A stretch of 56,590 nucleotides of DNA from Lachnospiraceae bacterium (GTDB taxonomy: Bacteria > Bacillota > Clostridia > Lachnospirales > Lachnospiraceae), in contig JAIKXA010000166.1 in the NCBI GenBank assembly GCA_024684355.1, forward strand, positions 1-56,590, written 5' to 3'. Both the position numbers and the translations under genes were made by a program. Below the pieces are notes generated by a model. The model ran no database searches, was not told where the DNA came from, and worked only from the letters and a program-made list of their open reading frames with translations. Every line of letters starts with the position of its first letter. The first letter of the stretch is position 1. Shown here piece by piece: positions 1 through 8,533 of this stretch.

Positions 1-785
1 TTATTCTTTACTTCGATAACTTCACCTTTTTCAGGCTGAACAAATACGATAAGTGTGGGAGGTACTATAGTAGCATCCTCAGAAAAGGCTGAAAGGAAAT
101 AACTGCCTGACTGGTTAGCTGAGAACTTAAATCCACCCTTCTTACTTGTACCATACTCTGTAGGCTCACCACCGATAGTGATAACAGCATTCTTTAAGGG
201 GCTGTTAACCTGAGCCCAATTTGCATCAAAACCTGCTGTATAAAGTCTGATGGTCTTTTTCTTACCTATCTTAATACCTAACTTACGGGTATTAAAGAAT
301 GCATACTGATCTGAAAAATCTGAATTTACATATACCCATGCATTAAGATAATCACCGTCACTTATGGGATCACTTGCTCCCATAGACATGATATCATTTA
401 CATAGTATCCAAAGTTTCCTGAGGTATCGCCCCAGAGCTTTGTAACGCCTAAACCCCACTGGCCAACCTCTGCGCCGTAACCTTCAGTTGCTCCGCCCTT
501 ATAATACTTTTCATGTGCACAGTAAAGTGCATCTGAAACTGTAAGAGCGCCGTCATCATCGGTATCCATAACTGTAACGGACTGCTGTCTTACAACAAGG
601 TCACCCTTGTTAGAAATAGTAACATACACTGTTGCTTCTGAAGGTACTGTAGCGGTAGCGATCAGTAAAGGTGTATCACCTTCGTCAGAGTATGCACTGA
701 CATTACCGGAAAAGCCGGTATAACTTGTCACGATCAAGGCCGCAATCATGATCATAGACATAAACTTAGCTAATTTCTTCTTCAT
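1..785 (-). CDS. Secreted DUF4430-like surface protein, partial, under a B12 riboswitch
   Basis: My own reverse translation from an ATG at 785 gives an open frame of 261 codons that leaves the window at position 1 without a stop, which is why the ORF track omits it. GGAGG lies 8 bases before the ATG. The N-terminus MKKKLAKFMSMIMIAALIVT is a signal peptide. Residues about 65-140 hold an acidic DTDDDGALTVSDAL segment, an AHEKYYKGG motif and GYYVNDIMSM. This layout resembles DUF4430/transcobalamin-C-terminal-like domains, as I recall them. A cobalamin riboswitch lies directly upstream, so a corrinoid-binding or corrinoid-uptake role is inferred. The domain name is a recollection, not a search result. 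The C-terminal part, possibly with a membrane or wall anchor, is outside the window. Confidence 0.75.
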   Translation of the reverse strand, partial: MKKKLAKFMSMIMIAALIVTSYTGFSGNVSAYSDEGDTPLLIATATVPSEATVYVTISNKGDLVVRQQSVTVMDTDDDGALTVSDALYCAHEKYYKGGATEGYGAEVGQWGLGVTKLWGDTSGNFGYYVNDIMSMGASDPISDGDYLNAWVYVNSDFSDQYAFFNTRKLGIKIGKKKTIRLYTAGFDANWAQVNSPLKNAVITIGGEPTEYGTSKKGGFKFSANQSGSYFLSAFSEDATIVPPTLIVFVQPEKGEVIEVKN

Positions 786-869
786 GTTATGTCCTCCATA
801 GAGATAAATTACAGTCTTCTCCCTTAAGTTAAAAGACCGTATTATATTAAGCAGCTTCCTGTAATCAAA

Positions 870-1150
870 ATGATATCCGGTGCTCGCAGACGACACAATG
901 GTCTACAGAAAACACGGCTAAGTCTTCCGGCTCATAAACATTCATATCGCACGTACCTTCTCAAAGCAAAAGCTTCAATGGCATTTAAGAGAAAAGCTTT
1001 GCGGCTGCTTTTCTCTCCGCTTGATATGTATTTACACCTCGTCAGTCAGCTTCCCTCGATAGGAAGTCTTTCAGACATGTAAATATAGTTTATTTACGGC
1101 GGCGGGCCCGCTCAGGTTTTTCACCTGATTCCTTACTCCGTTACCGCTTA
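870..1150 (-). promoter_or_regulatory. Cobalamin (AdoCbl) riboswitch
   Basis: On the minus strand the conserved core reads GGAATCAGGTGAAAAACCTG followed by AGCGGGCCCGCCGCCGTAA (plus positions 1094-1132). This matches the GGGAA..GGTG..AA.CC..C.G.CCCGC.(A/G)C.GT core of B12 riboswitches. A B12 box, GAGCCGGAAGACTTAGCCG, follows at 915-933 and is close to the E. coli btuB box. A variable hairpin, GAGAGAAAAGC/GCTTTTCTCT, lies between them. About 130 nt separate the box from the ATG of the secreted gene and form the expression platform. I see no strong U-tract terminator there, so control may act on translation. The element starts right after the mtaD stop codon, so its promoter lies inside mtaD or it is read through from the upstream operon. 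This fills the gene-free stretch 786-1156. Confidence 0.88.
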
Positions 1151-1156
1151 TTAACA

Positions 1157-2455
1157 TTAATTATATATCCTGTTTAAACTTTCCTGCATTTCAGCCTTAA
1201 CTTTTTCGGCATCTAAAGTAGTATACTCACCGTTTTCATAAAGTATACGGCCGTCTACCATGGTCATAACCACATCGGAAGCCTGTGCACTGTATACCAG
1301 GATATTGGGTATATCAAATGCCGGGAACATGTGCGGCTTATCAAGAGATACGGCTATAATATCAGCCTTCATGCCGCATTTAAGCTCACCGGTATCGGTC
1401 CTTCCCATGGCACGCGCACCGTTAACCGTGGCCATCTTTAATATCTCTTCAGCGGTAGCCAGTGTAGCGTCCCTGCCGGTATTTTTTATCAGCAATGATG
1501 CCAGATGCATTTCCTCAAACATATTAAGGTTATCGTTGCTGGCAGTTCCGTCGGTACCTATACCTACATTTACGCCGGCTTTTTTCAGAGCTGTGATGGG
1601 AGCAAATCCCGATGCAAGCTTACAGTTGCTACTGGGATTAAATACAGCCGATGTACCTTTTGCTGCCATTATCTCCATATCTTGCGGCTCTACCCATACA
1701 CAATGCGCTGCATATGTCCTGTTATCCAGTATACCGCACTTTTCAAGGTATGCTATCGGAGTAAGACCGGCATGCCTTGCCTTACACTCTTCATGCTCCT
1801 TTTTAGTCTCGGAAACATGTATATTTACAGTCGCCTTGTAATCATGATTGGCTTCTGCGATCTTTCTTGCAAAGCCTTCATTGGTAAGATACTCGGAATG
1901 CAGGCAGAACTCAGCGCGTACCCTGTCATCAGGATCCTTCCAGTCTCTTACCAGCTCCACGCACTCTTCAAACCTTCCGGGAGGTATCTGGGTTTCTTCG
2001 GAAAATGACAGACCTACTCTGCATATGTTGGCACGCATACCTGTTTCCTTAAGTACCATACCTGTAGTTTTCGGGAAATCATACATCTCGGAAACATATG
2101 TTACGCCGGATGCCAGCATCTCCATAACAGCCAGTCTCTCGCCTCTTTCAACATCAAGAGGAGTAAGCTTATCCTCTATGGGGAATATCGCCTTCTCAAG
2201 CCATTCCTGAAGTGCCAGACCTCCGCCGACACCTCTGAGCAGCGTCATCGGTCCGTGACAGTGTGCATTAACGATACCGGGCATAAATATGCAGCCCTTC
2301 ATGTCCTTTTCATTTTCACACGCAGGTGCATCGCCTTCCGGTCCTATATATACGATCTTATCATTCTTTACGCATAATACTTCATGTCTTAATACGTTAA
2401 AAATACCGTTTTCATCTGTTGCAAGTATTATGCAGTTCTTAAATTTGTAACTCAA
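1157..2455 (-). CDS. mtaD: MTA/SAH deaminase (amidohydrolase family)
   Basis: A 432-residue amidohydrolase predicted to deaminate S-adenosylhomocysteine or 5'-methylthioadenosine to the inosyl derivative, a cytosolic step in recycling methylation by-products. Motifs seen: VNAHCHGP (metal HxH, H65/H67), NIHVSETKKE (H213, E216), AAHCVW (H251) and VGIGTDGTASND (D302). NPSSNCKLASG is also typical of the MtaD/SahH-like deaminase branch. The start codon is TTG with GGAG 8 bases upstream. It is the last gene of a run with GH2, AI-2E and NlpC genes (gaps of 3-24 bases) and is followed at once by the B12 riboswitch. A related guanine or cytosine deaminase-type activity cannot be excluded, but the motif set favours MTA/SAH. 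Confidence 0.85.
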   Translation of the reverse strand: MSYKFKNCIILATDENGIFNVLRHEVLCVKNDKIVYIGPEGDAPACENEKDMKGCIFMPGIVNAHCHGPMTLLRGVGGGLALQEWLEKAIFPIEDKLTPLDVERGERLAVMEMLASGVTYVSEMYDFPKTTGMVLKETGMRANICRVGLSFSEETQIPPGRFEECVELVRDWKDPDDRVRAEFCLHSEYLTNEGFARKIAEANHDYKATVNIHVSETKKEHEECKARHAGLTPIAYLEKCGILDNRTYAAHCVWVEPQDMEIMAAKGTSAVFNPSSNCKLASGFAPITALKKAGVNVGIGTDGTASNDNLNMFEEMHLASLLIKNTGRDATLATAEEILKMATVNGARAMGRTDTGELKCGMKADIIAVSLDKPHMFPAFDIPNILVYSAQASDVVMTMVDGRILYENGEYTTLDAEKVKAEMQESLNRIYN

Positions 2456-2479
2456 TTCTGTTCTCCAATACTATGTCTG

Positions 2480-4162
2480 TTAAATAGTCAGTCTGCCCTC
2501 AAAGGGTTTAAAGATGTTTTCATCAGCCTTGATATATTTTCTGTCATAGGTGATCAGTCCGTTTGTTTCCTGCTCTATGTCACAGAACTGTGTATAGATA
2601 CATCCGCAAAGCCCCAGGCCTATGGCCGGGATCACCTCTTCTTCATACAGTTTTCTTATGGCATCAAGGTATGAATGCTTGTCATCAAACTGCTTATAGC
2701 CATACCCTGCGGTTTCATCACTGTGATCTCTTATCTTTAACGAATAACCGCCAAACTCCGAAAGAATGATCGGTTTTTCGGTCCTGGGCGGATTAAACTT
2801 CTTGAAATAACAGTGTATCGACTCCACATCGGTCTTGCCGCCTTTAAACCAGCCTGACGCACTGTCTATGAAACGGGTCTTGTCCATGCCTTTTATAAGA
2901 TCATAGATCTGACTGCTGCAGAACTGTCCCCATCCCTCGTTAAACAGCGTCCAGTAACAGATGCACGGATGGCTGTAAAGCGTTTTAACAGTACTCTGGG
3001 CTGCGTTTATATACGATCTTCTCTGTACCTTTCCCCTGTGTTTAAACTTGTCGGAAAACTTGGTAAATCCGATAACGGGGAATACAATATCCCTCACCTT
3101 TGAATACTTTCCGTTGTTGACCATATCCTGAAATACGATCATACCGAGTTTATCACATTGATAATAAAACTCTTCGGGCTCAATCTTTAAGTGCTTTCTT
3201 ATGGTATTAAATCCCATATTTTTAGCGGTTATGATATCAAACTTATAATCATCCGCTCTTTCGGGAGTATAAAGACCATCCTTCCAGTAGCCCTGATGCA
3301 TGACACCGTTAAAGAAATATGATTCCCCGTTAAGGCACAAACGTTTCAGTCCGTAATCATCTTTGATCTCCAGTGTCCTTAGTGCAAAATAAGAATCCAC
3401 CTTATCATTGCCTACCTGTACGGTAAAGAAATAAAGATGCGGATCTGCCGGGCTCCAAGGTTTTTTCACAACAGGTGTGAGCCTTATCTTTCCGTCATAG
3501 AAACGATAGCTCTTGCCCTCAAACATAACTCTGCCTTCATCCACTCCGAATATCTCTATATCGGCGTAGTCGAGAGTAGTAGTCACTTTAAGTCCCTTGA
3601 TATAATACTCGGGCACGGACTCAAGCCATACCGTCTGCCATATACCGGACACAGCCGAATACCATATCTCCTTCGGGTTTTCGCTCTGTTTTCCGTAAGG
3701 TACATTTTTATCCATGTCGTCAATTACTTTTATTACCAGCTCGTTCTCATCCAGCAGGAAAGGAGTTACATCCACTTCCAGCGGACCTTCTATAGCCGTA
3801 CAGCATGATATTACAAAATGCCCGTTTATAAATATGTCCGCTTTCTGGTCTATGCCGCCGCAGTGCAGCAGCACTCTTCTCCACCGAAGCTTAATGGGAG
3901 CATCGAAATATCTTCTGTAAAAGAGCCTGCTACCTTTTTTATAGTGTTTTCCAATACCTGACAGCTTGGATTCCACAGGATAGGGCACTGTTATCCTCAT
4001 AGAATAGGTATTGGGAGGATAATCATACTGTGCAACTTCGAAATCCCATTCACCGTTTAAGTTATAGAAGCTTTCCCTGCGCATCTGCGGTCTGGGATAG
4101 ACATTCCACGGTATATGTTCTTCCTCGGAACTTAGCTGATTTAATATCAGATCGTTGTCCAT
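2480..4162 (-). CDS. Glycoside hydrolase family 2 enzyme
   Basis: A 560-residue GH2 protein of the beta-galactosidase/beta-glucuronidase clan. The N-terminal sugar-binding domain carries NLNGEWDFEV and FYRRYF. The Ig-like middle is introduced by WYSAVSGIWQTVWLE. The TIM barrel begins near residue 275 with NTIRKHLKIEP. The catalytic acid/base is E409 in TLFNEGWGQ and the nucleophile is E469 in ILSEFGG. No signal peptide is present, so it should act in the cytoplasm on imported oligosaccharides. The protein is short for the family and lacks the extra C-terminal domains. Substrate (galactoside, glucuronide or mannoside) cannot be told from sequence alone. It sits 3 bases after the AI-2E gene and 24 before mtaD. 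Confidence 0.88.
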   Translation of the reverse strand: MDNDLILNQLSSEEEHIPWNVYPRPQMRRESFYNLNGEWDFEVAQYDYPPNTYSMRITVPYPVESKLSGIGKHYKKGSRLFYRRYFDAPIKLRWRRVLLHCGGIDQKADIFINGHFVISCCTAIEGPLEVDVTPFLLDENELVIKVIDDMDKNVPYGKQSENPKEIWYSAVSGIWQTVWLESVPEYYIKGLKVTTTLDYADIEIFGVDEGRVMFEGKSYRFYDGKIRLTPVVKKPWSPADPHLYFFTVQVGNDKVDSYFALRTLEIKDDYGLKRLCLNGESYFFNGVMHQGYWKDGLYTPERADDYKFDIITAKNMGFNTIRKHLKIEPEEFYYQCDKLGMIVFQDMVNNGKYSKVRDIVFPVIGFTKFSDKFKHRGKVQRRSYINAAQSTVKTLYSHPCICYWTLFNEGWGQFCSSQIYDLIKGMDKTRFIDSASGWFKGGKTDVESIHCYFKKFNPPRTEKPIILSEFGGYSLKIRDHSDETAGYGYKQFDDKHSYLDAIRKLYEEEVIPAIGLGLCGCIYTQFCDIEQETNGLITYDRKYIKADENIFKPFEGRLTI

Positions 4163-4165
4163 ATG

Positions 4166-5533
4166 CTATTGAACCTCTATATGTTTTTCATTCAGCTTTT
4201 TATCTACCATCTTATTAACAAGATATACTATAACGGCAGTCACGGGAACACCTAAGAACATACCGGCAAATCCGAAATATGCTCCTCCGACCGTGATACC
4301 GAATATAACCCAGATAGGTCTGACACCGGTGGAATCACCAAGTATCATAGGTCCGAGTACCCAGCCGTCAAACTGCTGGATAGCAAGTACTATGCCTGCA
4401 AATATAAGCGCATCCACGGGATCTATGCATAAGTAAAGCAGTATGCCCGGTACCGCTCCGATGAAAGGACCGAAGAACGGTATCATGTTGGTAACTCCTA
4501 TGATAACAGCTACAAGCAGGCTGTATTTCAACTGGAAAATATTAAGTATAAAGAAGGAAAGGATACCGATGATCAGTGAATCGATGGCCTTGCCGATTAT
4601 AAATCCGGTAAATATCTGGAAGCTTTCCTTTGCGTTTTCTATGAAGCTGCCCGCTTTGGCCGGCTTAAACAGACAATATACCATCTTTGTGGCTGCATGT
4701 GCGATCCTTCTCTTATCACATACCATGTAGATGGATATGGCCATAGCCAGCAGAATATCTATCAATACGTGTATGATCGAATATGATGTACTGAAGATCT
4801 TCGGTATAAATGCCATGATCTTGTCTCCTGCCACAGAAAATACCGAAGGAAGGTTTTCGTTCACCGTTGTGGTGATCATGTCGATATCAAGTGTAGGGAA
4901 GCTGGTCTTTAAGTTGTTAAGCAGATTGGTGATCTTCTTCCCTATAGCGGGTCCGATTGTCTTTGACTTATCATAGAGATTTACAATGCTCTCGCTGATC
5001 TCCGGAGCCAGCTTGACTATCGAAAGCACTATCAGTCCGAAAAATATTATAAATGTAATGGCTATGGAAAGACCTGCACGAAGCTTCGGTTTCTTGATCT
5101 TGCATACCTTTTCGAAAAACGCTTCATCTACAAAATTAACGATGGGCGTAAGGATAAACGCTATGATCGCACCGATGATAAATGGTGACAAAACGCCTAT
5201 AAATCTCTTTACACCTGCCAGAACAGGTGATATGTTAACTATGATGACCGTAAACAGCACTATGGCCAAAATAGCCGTAAAAGCATATACAGTCACGGTA
5301 AAAAATTTATCATTGGGGATAAATCTCGCATGTCCCTTTTTACCGGTAGCTTCTGCGTTTTCTTCTTCCGAGGCTCCTGCAGTGTTTTCTTCAGCTGCAG
5401 CTTCCTCATCTATATTTACACGAAGGGTCTTGTCCGGATCCTTCTCCTTAAAAAACTTAACTACTATCGGTTCACGATGACCTCTTTCAACCGTATTTTT
5501 CTTTTTCTTCTTTGAAAAAGGATTAAGCCTCAT
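4166..5533 (-). CDS. AI-2E family transporter-like membrane protein
   Basis: A 455-residue polytopic membrane protein of the AI-2E/PerM family (PF01594). It has a charged, Lys- and Glu-rich cytoplasmic N-terminus (about 85 residues). Paired hydrophobic helices follow around 90-165. A soluble stretch with SESIVNLYDKSKTIGPAIGK comes next, then the characteristic C-terminal cluster with GVTNMIPFFGPFIGAVPG and QQFDGWVLGPMILGDSTG. The family includes the AI-2 exporter TqsA and Na+/H+ antiporter-like members, so the transported substrate here is unknown. It lies 15 bases after the NlpC gene and 3 bases before GH2, within one operon. Confidence 0.88.
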   Translation of the reverse strand: MRLNPFSKKKKKNTVERGHREPIVVKFFKEKDPDKTLRVNIDEEAAAEENTAGASEEENAEATGKKGHARFIPNDKFFTVTVYAFTAILAIVLFTVIIVNISPVLAGVKRFIGVLSPFIIGAIIAFILTPIVNFVDEAFFEKVCKIKKPKLRAGLSIAITFIIFFGLIVLSIVKLAPEISESIVNLYDKSKTIGPAIGKKITNLLNNLKTSFPTLDIDMITTTVNENLPSVFSVAGDKIMAFIPKIFSTSYSIIHVLIDILLAMAISIYMVCDKRRIAHAATKMVYCLFKPAKAGSFIENAKESFQIFTGFIIGKAIDSLIIGILSFFILNIFQLKYSLLVAVIIGVTNMIPFFGPFIGAVPGILLYLCIDPVDALIFAGIVLAIQQFDGWVLGPMILGDSTGVRPIWVIFGITVGGAYFGFAGMFLGVPVTAVIVYLVNKMVDKKLNEKHIEVQ

Positions 5534-5548
5534 CTTTAACCTCCAAAA

Positions 5549-7384
5549 CTAATTACAAATTCTTGCTATAAGCACCGCTCCGCTGTATCCCGGATAAGGG
5601 CTGAAATATACTCCGCCTCCTCCGGTACCCGCATGGACTATACTCCCCTGAAGCCCATACTCAAATGTATCATTCCAAAAATCATAATACTCATAATAAT
5701 TGTCTGTACCGTAGTACATAGCCACATGATTTATCTTCTTGTATCTTCCGTTGTCGGAACTGATCGCATAAAACAACAGGTCACCCGGAAGCAGCTCCTC
5801 AGGTTCAAGATCACCGTATGCTATCGTATAGCCGTTATCATCCATATACTTGCCAAGATCGGCCGATGTCGGTGCATAATCGTTATTCAGTATCTTAAGA
5901 CCCGCTTTTGCATAGCTTCTCCATACAAGGGAACTGCAGTCAAAATATCCTTCCTCCATACGTCTTGTCTGATCGTACTTGGCTTTTCCAACATATTCAC
6001 CTGCATAAAGCACTGCCTTTACCGCCGTCTCATCACCGACATTTACTGTGTACTGCGTCTCAACGTCTCCGACTGTTACGGTAATAAATGTAAAGCCCTT
6101 TTTCTTAGTCTTAAGTGTACCCTTTTTTGATATCGAAGCTACCGTCGGATCCGAACTCGAATATGATATCTTCAGATCTGAAGGAGCACCTGTAACTTTA
6201 TAACTGAACTTTGTACCCGGCCAGGTAAGCAGATTGTTGCCTGCCACATGCACATCTATTACGGTAAGATCCTCTGTAAATACTTTTCCGTCAACATCTA
6301 TCTTTACGGTTACGTTTCCGCTTGCTTTCGGTACAAGCTGGCCGTTGTCGTTTATCTCAAGTATCTCTGTATCCGAAGAAGTGCATTTTATATCCGAATA
6401 AGCTGTTGCATTGGGAATACCGGGCTCATATGTCTGTCCGACCCAGAGATATTCGTTAAAAGGTACATACTCGGGATCATATGCTATAACATTCAGATAC
6501 GAATAAAGCTGTGTCCCATCTTCCGTCTCATATCCGATCTTAAATACAGACATGGTCTCCTCTGGACATCCGTCCCTTGTGGTAAACGAGTCAAACCCGT
6601 CCCTTATGATATAGCCGCCGTCGGTTCCGTATATATCGGCAGCATAGACTATATTTCCTTCAGTCCAGGATACAAGCTCTATCGATGTGATCTCGGAATC
6701 GACCATGTTTATGCTCTTGGTACAGCCCTTAGCCACACTTATGTCATCCGCCTCGGGTCCGGCCTGCACTGTATAAACCGTAAGCTTTTTCGCATATCTG
6801 ACACCTTTTTTATTGGTGCCCATGAGTCTTATCTCATGTCTGCCTTTTCTGCCGGCGGTGATGGTAAATACACCGTTCCCCTTTATCTCAACCTTTGGAG
6901 AATCAGACCAGGAATACTCCGCATCCGGATCAATATTGTATGTCGTATAATCATAACCGGTGATCTTCTTAATACCCGAAAGCTTAACATCCGTCGACTG
7001 ATTGGAATAAAGCGTGATCTCAGTTTCAGAAAGCTTAAACTTGTTCTTCTTAACCTTTACGGAGCATTCTGCGGTCAGACCGTTATAATATGCCTTGATC
7101 ACGGTCTTGCCGGTACCCATACAGTCTATCGTGCCGTCATAATATGCCCTTACGATATTTGAGTCTGCGCTCTCAAAATCTACCGAGTCCAGAGAAAAAT
7201 CCTGTCCGTCATATATTAGGTTAAGTCTGAGGGTATTTCCTTCATAAAGAACGATACTGTCCTGTTCAAACGTAAGCTCCGAAGCTGAAATATCTGCACT
7301 CGGAACACACATAAACACCAAAAACAGTACCGACAGAATCAAGAAAATCTTTATAGAAAACAGTCCGGCTGATATCTTTCGCAT
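5549..7384 (-). CDS. Secreted Ig-like/NlpC-P60 cell-wall hydrolase
   Basis: The ORF track starts at 7414 (621 aa), but a promoter -10 at 7430-7435 would leave almost no leader there. The ATG at 7384, preceded by GGGGTG, gives a cleaner signal peptide (MRKISAGLFSIKIFLILSVL). The body holds several bacterial Ig-like (BIG_2) repeats with typical VKAYYNGLTAECSVKV-like strands. The C-terminus is an NlpC/P60 (C40) domain with Cys in YFDCSSLVW and His in INHVAMYYG (residues 493 and 563 in the 621-aa numbering). It should cleave peptidoglycan stem peptides outside the cell. It is first gene of the operon with AI-2E, GH2 and mtaD. Confidence 0.87.
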   Translation of the reverse strand: MRKISAGLFSIKIFLILSVLFLVFMCVPSADISASELTFEQDSIVLYEGNTLRLNLIYDGQDFSLDSVDFESADSNIVRAYYDGTIDCMGTGKTVIKAYYNGLTAECSVKVKKNKFKLSETEITLYSNQSTDVKLSGIKKITGYDYTTYNIDPDAEYSWSDSPKVEIKGNGVFTITAGRKGRHEIRLMGTNKKGVRYAKKLTVYTVQAGPEADDISVAKGCTKSINMVDSEITSIELVSWTEGNIVYAADIYGTDGGYIIRDGFDSFTTRDGCPEETMSVFKIGYETEDGTQLYSYLNVIAYDPEYVPFNEYLWVGQTYEPGIPNATAYSDIKCTSSDTEILEINDNGQLVPKASGNVTVKIDVDGKVFTEDLTVIDVHVAGNNLLTWPGTKFSYKVTGAPSDLKISYSSSDPTVASISKKGTLKTKKKGFTFITVTVGDVETQYTVNVGDETAVKAVLYAGEYVGKAKYDQTRRMEEGYFDCSSLVWRSYAKAGLKILNNDYAPTSADLGKYMDDNGYTIAYGDLEPEELLPGDLLFYAISSDNGRYKKINHVAMYYGTDNYYEYYDFWNDTFEYGLQGSIVHAGTGGGGVYFSPYPGYSGAVLIARICN

Positions 7385-7429
7385 AAGCACCCCAAATTTC
7401 ATATTATTAAGCATAAAATCACTAACTAC

Positions 7430-7457
7430 ATTATATCATATAATTTTTTTATGTAAA
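7430..7457 (-). promoter_or_regulatory. Sigma-A type promoter for the NlpC/P60 operon
   Basis: Minus strand reads TTTACA, a 16-base spacer, then TATAAT. The predicted start of transcription is near 7423, supporting the ATG at 7384 rather than 7414. Confidence 0.6.
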
Positions 7458-7510
7458 CTAAAAAATGCCTTAAAAATCATAATAATTTCTTTAATTGTTG
7501 CGAATAATCC

Positions 7511-7539
7511 TTGTAAAAAAGAACATTTTACTGTATAAT
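7511..7539 (+). promoter_or_regulatory. Sigma-A type promoter for the 7638 gene
   Basis: TTGTAA (7511-7516), a 17-base spacer, then TATAAT (7534-7539). It is divergent from the NlpC operon promoter and sits about 100 bases upstream of the ATG at 7638. Confidence 0.7.
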
Positions 7540-7550
7540 AATCCATAAGT

Positions 7551-7613
7551 ACACTGCAAATGATGACAGGCATAAAATATCCCTTTAATGCTTCATGGAA
7601 CATTTTGCAGTGT
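7551..7613 (+). promoter_or_regulatory. 5'-leader long hairpin before the 7638 gene
   Basis: ACACTGCAAATG (7551-7562) is the near-perfect reverse complement of CATTTTGCAGTGT (7601-7613). Inner matches ATGA/TCAT and GCAT/ATGC extend the stem. The stem would form almost at the 5' end of the transcript (start near 7546) and ends 11 bases before the GGAGG ribosome binding site. Its role, such as mRNA stabilisation or a binding site, is unknown. Confidence 0.5.
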
Positions 7614-7637
7614 CAATAATTTCCGGAGGATAAAAAC

Positions 7638-8432
7638 ATGAATGTACTTGGTGTATGGGAACTTGTTTCAGCTTATGGATTTGATGCGGCAACCTTTAAG
7701 CAGGTATGGATCACAAACACGGACTTAAATCTTCTCCCCGCCGATAATTACAACAGGATGATGGCTAATGCCACATTTGAGTTTAAGGATAACGGCAAGG
7801 TTACCATGTTCAGTTGTATAGGAAAAACTGTTGATGATGTACCCGCTGACGATTTAAAAGCAGCAGTTGATGCAGGTCAGGTAATTGTTGTAGATAAAGA
7901 CCTTTATATGGCTCATGATATGGACTGGAAAGAGGAAGACGGCAATATACTTGTTAACACCGGAGAAAGCGGAGAAATCCTCGGCGAAGCAGTCAATCCC
8001 TGGAAAGCTGTTGAAGTACTCGGAAATACCCTCATCATAAACGGCACTTATCAGGTAGTACGTAAAGGTGAGACCCCTTCAGAGGTTAAAAAGACCGTTA
8101 CGGAAGTAAAAGCTGACGATCCCGCATTAGTACCTTTCGCAGGCACATATAATTCATTATATAATAAATTTGTCGGAGATCCCGATACCGTAAAGAATAC
8201 GGATGATCCTTTCAAATTGGAATTACAGGCTAACGGCACCGGCAAGAGCTATCGTAACGACCTCGATATCACCGTTCCTGCCTGGAGCTGTGAAAACGGC
8301 GAGTTTAAGCTTACCGAAAAATTCCTTGGCACCATCGACTATACAGGAAAGCTTGAAGGCAACCTGCTTACACTCTTTAACGGCGATCCTTCAAATCCTC
8401 TTACCTGTATGTACGTATTTGAGAAGGCCTGA
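7638..8432 (+). CDS. Unknown cytoplasmic protein with two barrel-like repeats
   Basis: A 264-residue protein I do not recognise. CCGGAGG lies before the ATG. There is no signal peptide. Two halves can be seen: residues 1-140 begin GVWELVSAYGFDA and end in GTYQVVRKG; residues 155-264 begin FAGTYNSLYNKF and end in MYVFEKA. The alternating polar and hydrophobic strands with GxW or GTY openings suggest two small beta-barrel (lipocalin-like) domains. It has its own promoter and leader hairpin, and GT2 follows about 100 bases later on the same strand. A weak hairpin with ACAGCTC/GGGCTGT after the stop (8450-8483) could end the transcript. Confidence 0.7.
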   Translation: MNVLGVWELVSAYGFDAATFKQVWITNTDLNLLPADNYNRMMANATFEFKDNGKVTMFSCIGKTVDDVPADDLKAAVDAGQVIVVDKDLYMAHDMDWKEEDGNILVNTGESGEILGEAVNPWKAVEVLGNTLIINGTYQVVRKGETPSEVKKTVTEVKADDPALVPFAGTYNSLYNKFVGDPDTVKNTDDPFKLELQANGTGKSYRNDLDITVPAWSCENGEFKLTEKFLGTIDYTGKLEGNLLTLFNGDPSNPLTCMYVFEKA

Positions 8433-8533
8433 TCTTATTATGCTGATTACAGCTCTGTGCTAAACAGGCATGGGGCTGTATTGTTTTAACTTTTATCAAA
8501 CGTTGTAAATCAATCGAGCGGGAAGGTGTAGCT

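Noticed and set aside
870-1082. 70-aa plus-strand ORF
   Set aside because: Falls inside the cobalamin riboswitch.
1260-1841. 193-aa plus-strand ORF
   Set aside because: Lies opposite the MTA/SAH deaminase gene; composition is that of an antisense frame.
6248-7162. 304-aa plus-strand ORF
   Set aside because: Entirely antisense to the NlpC/P60 gene, whose signal peptide, Ig-like repeats and catalytic motifs are clear.
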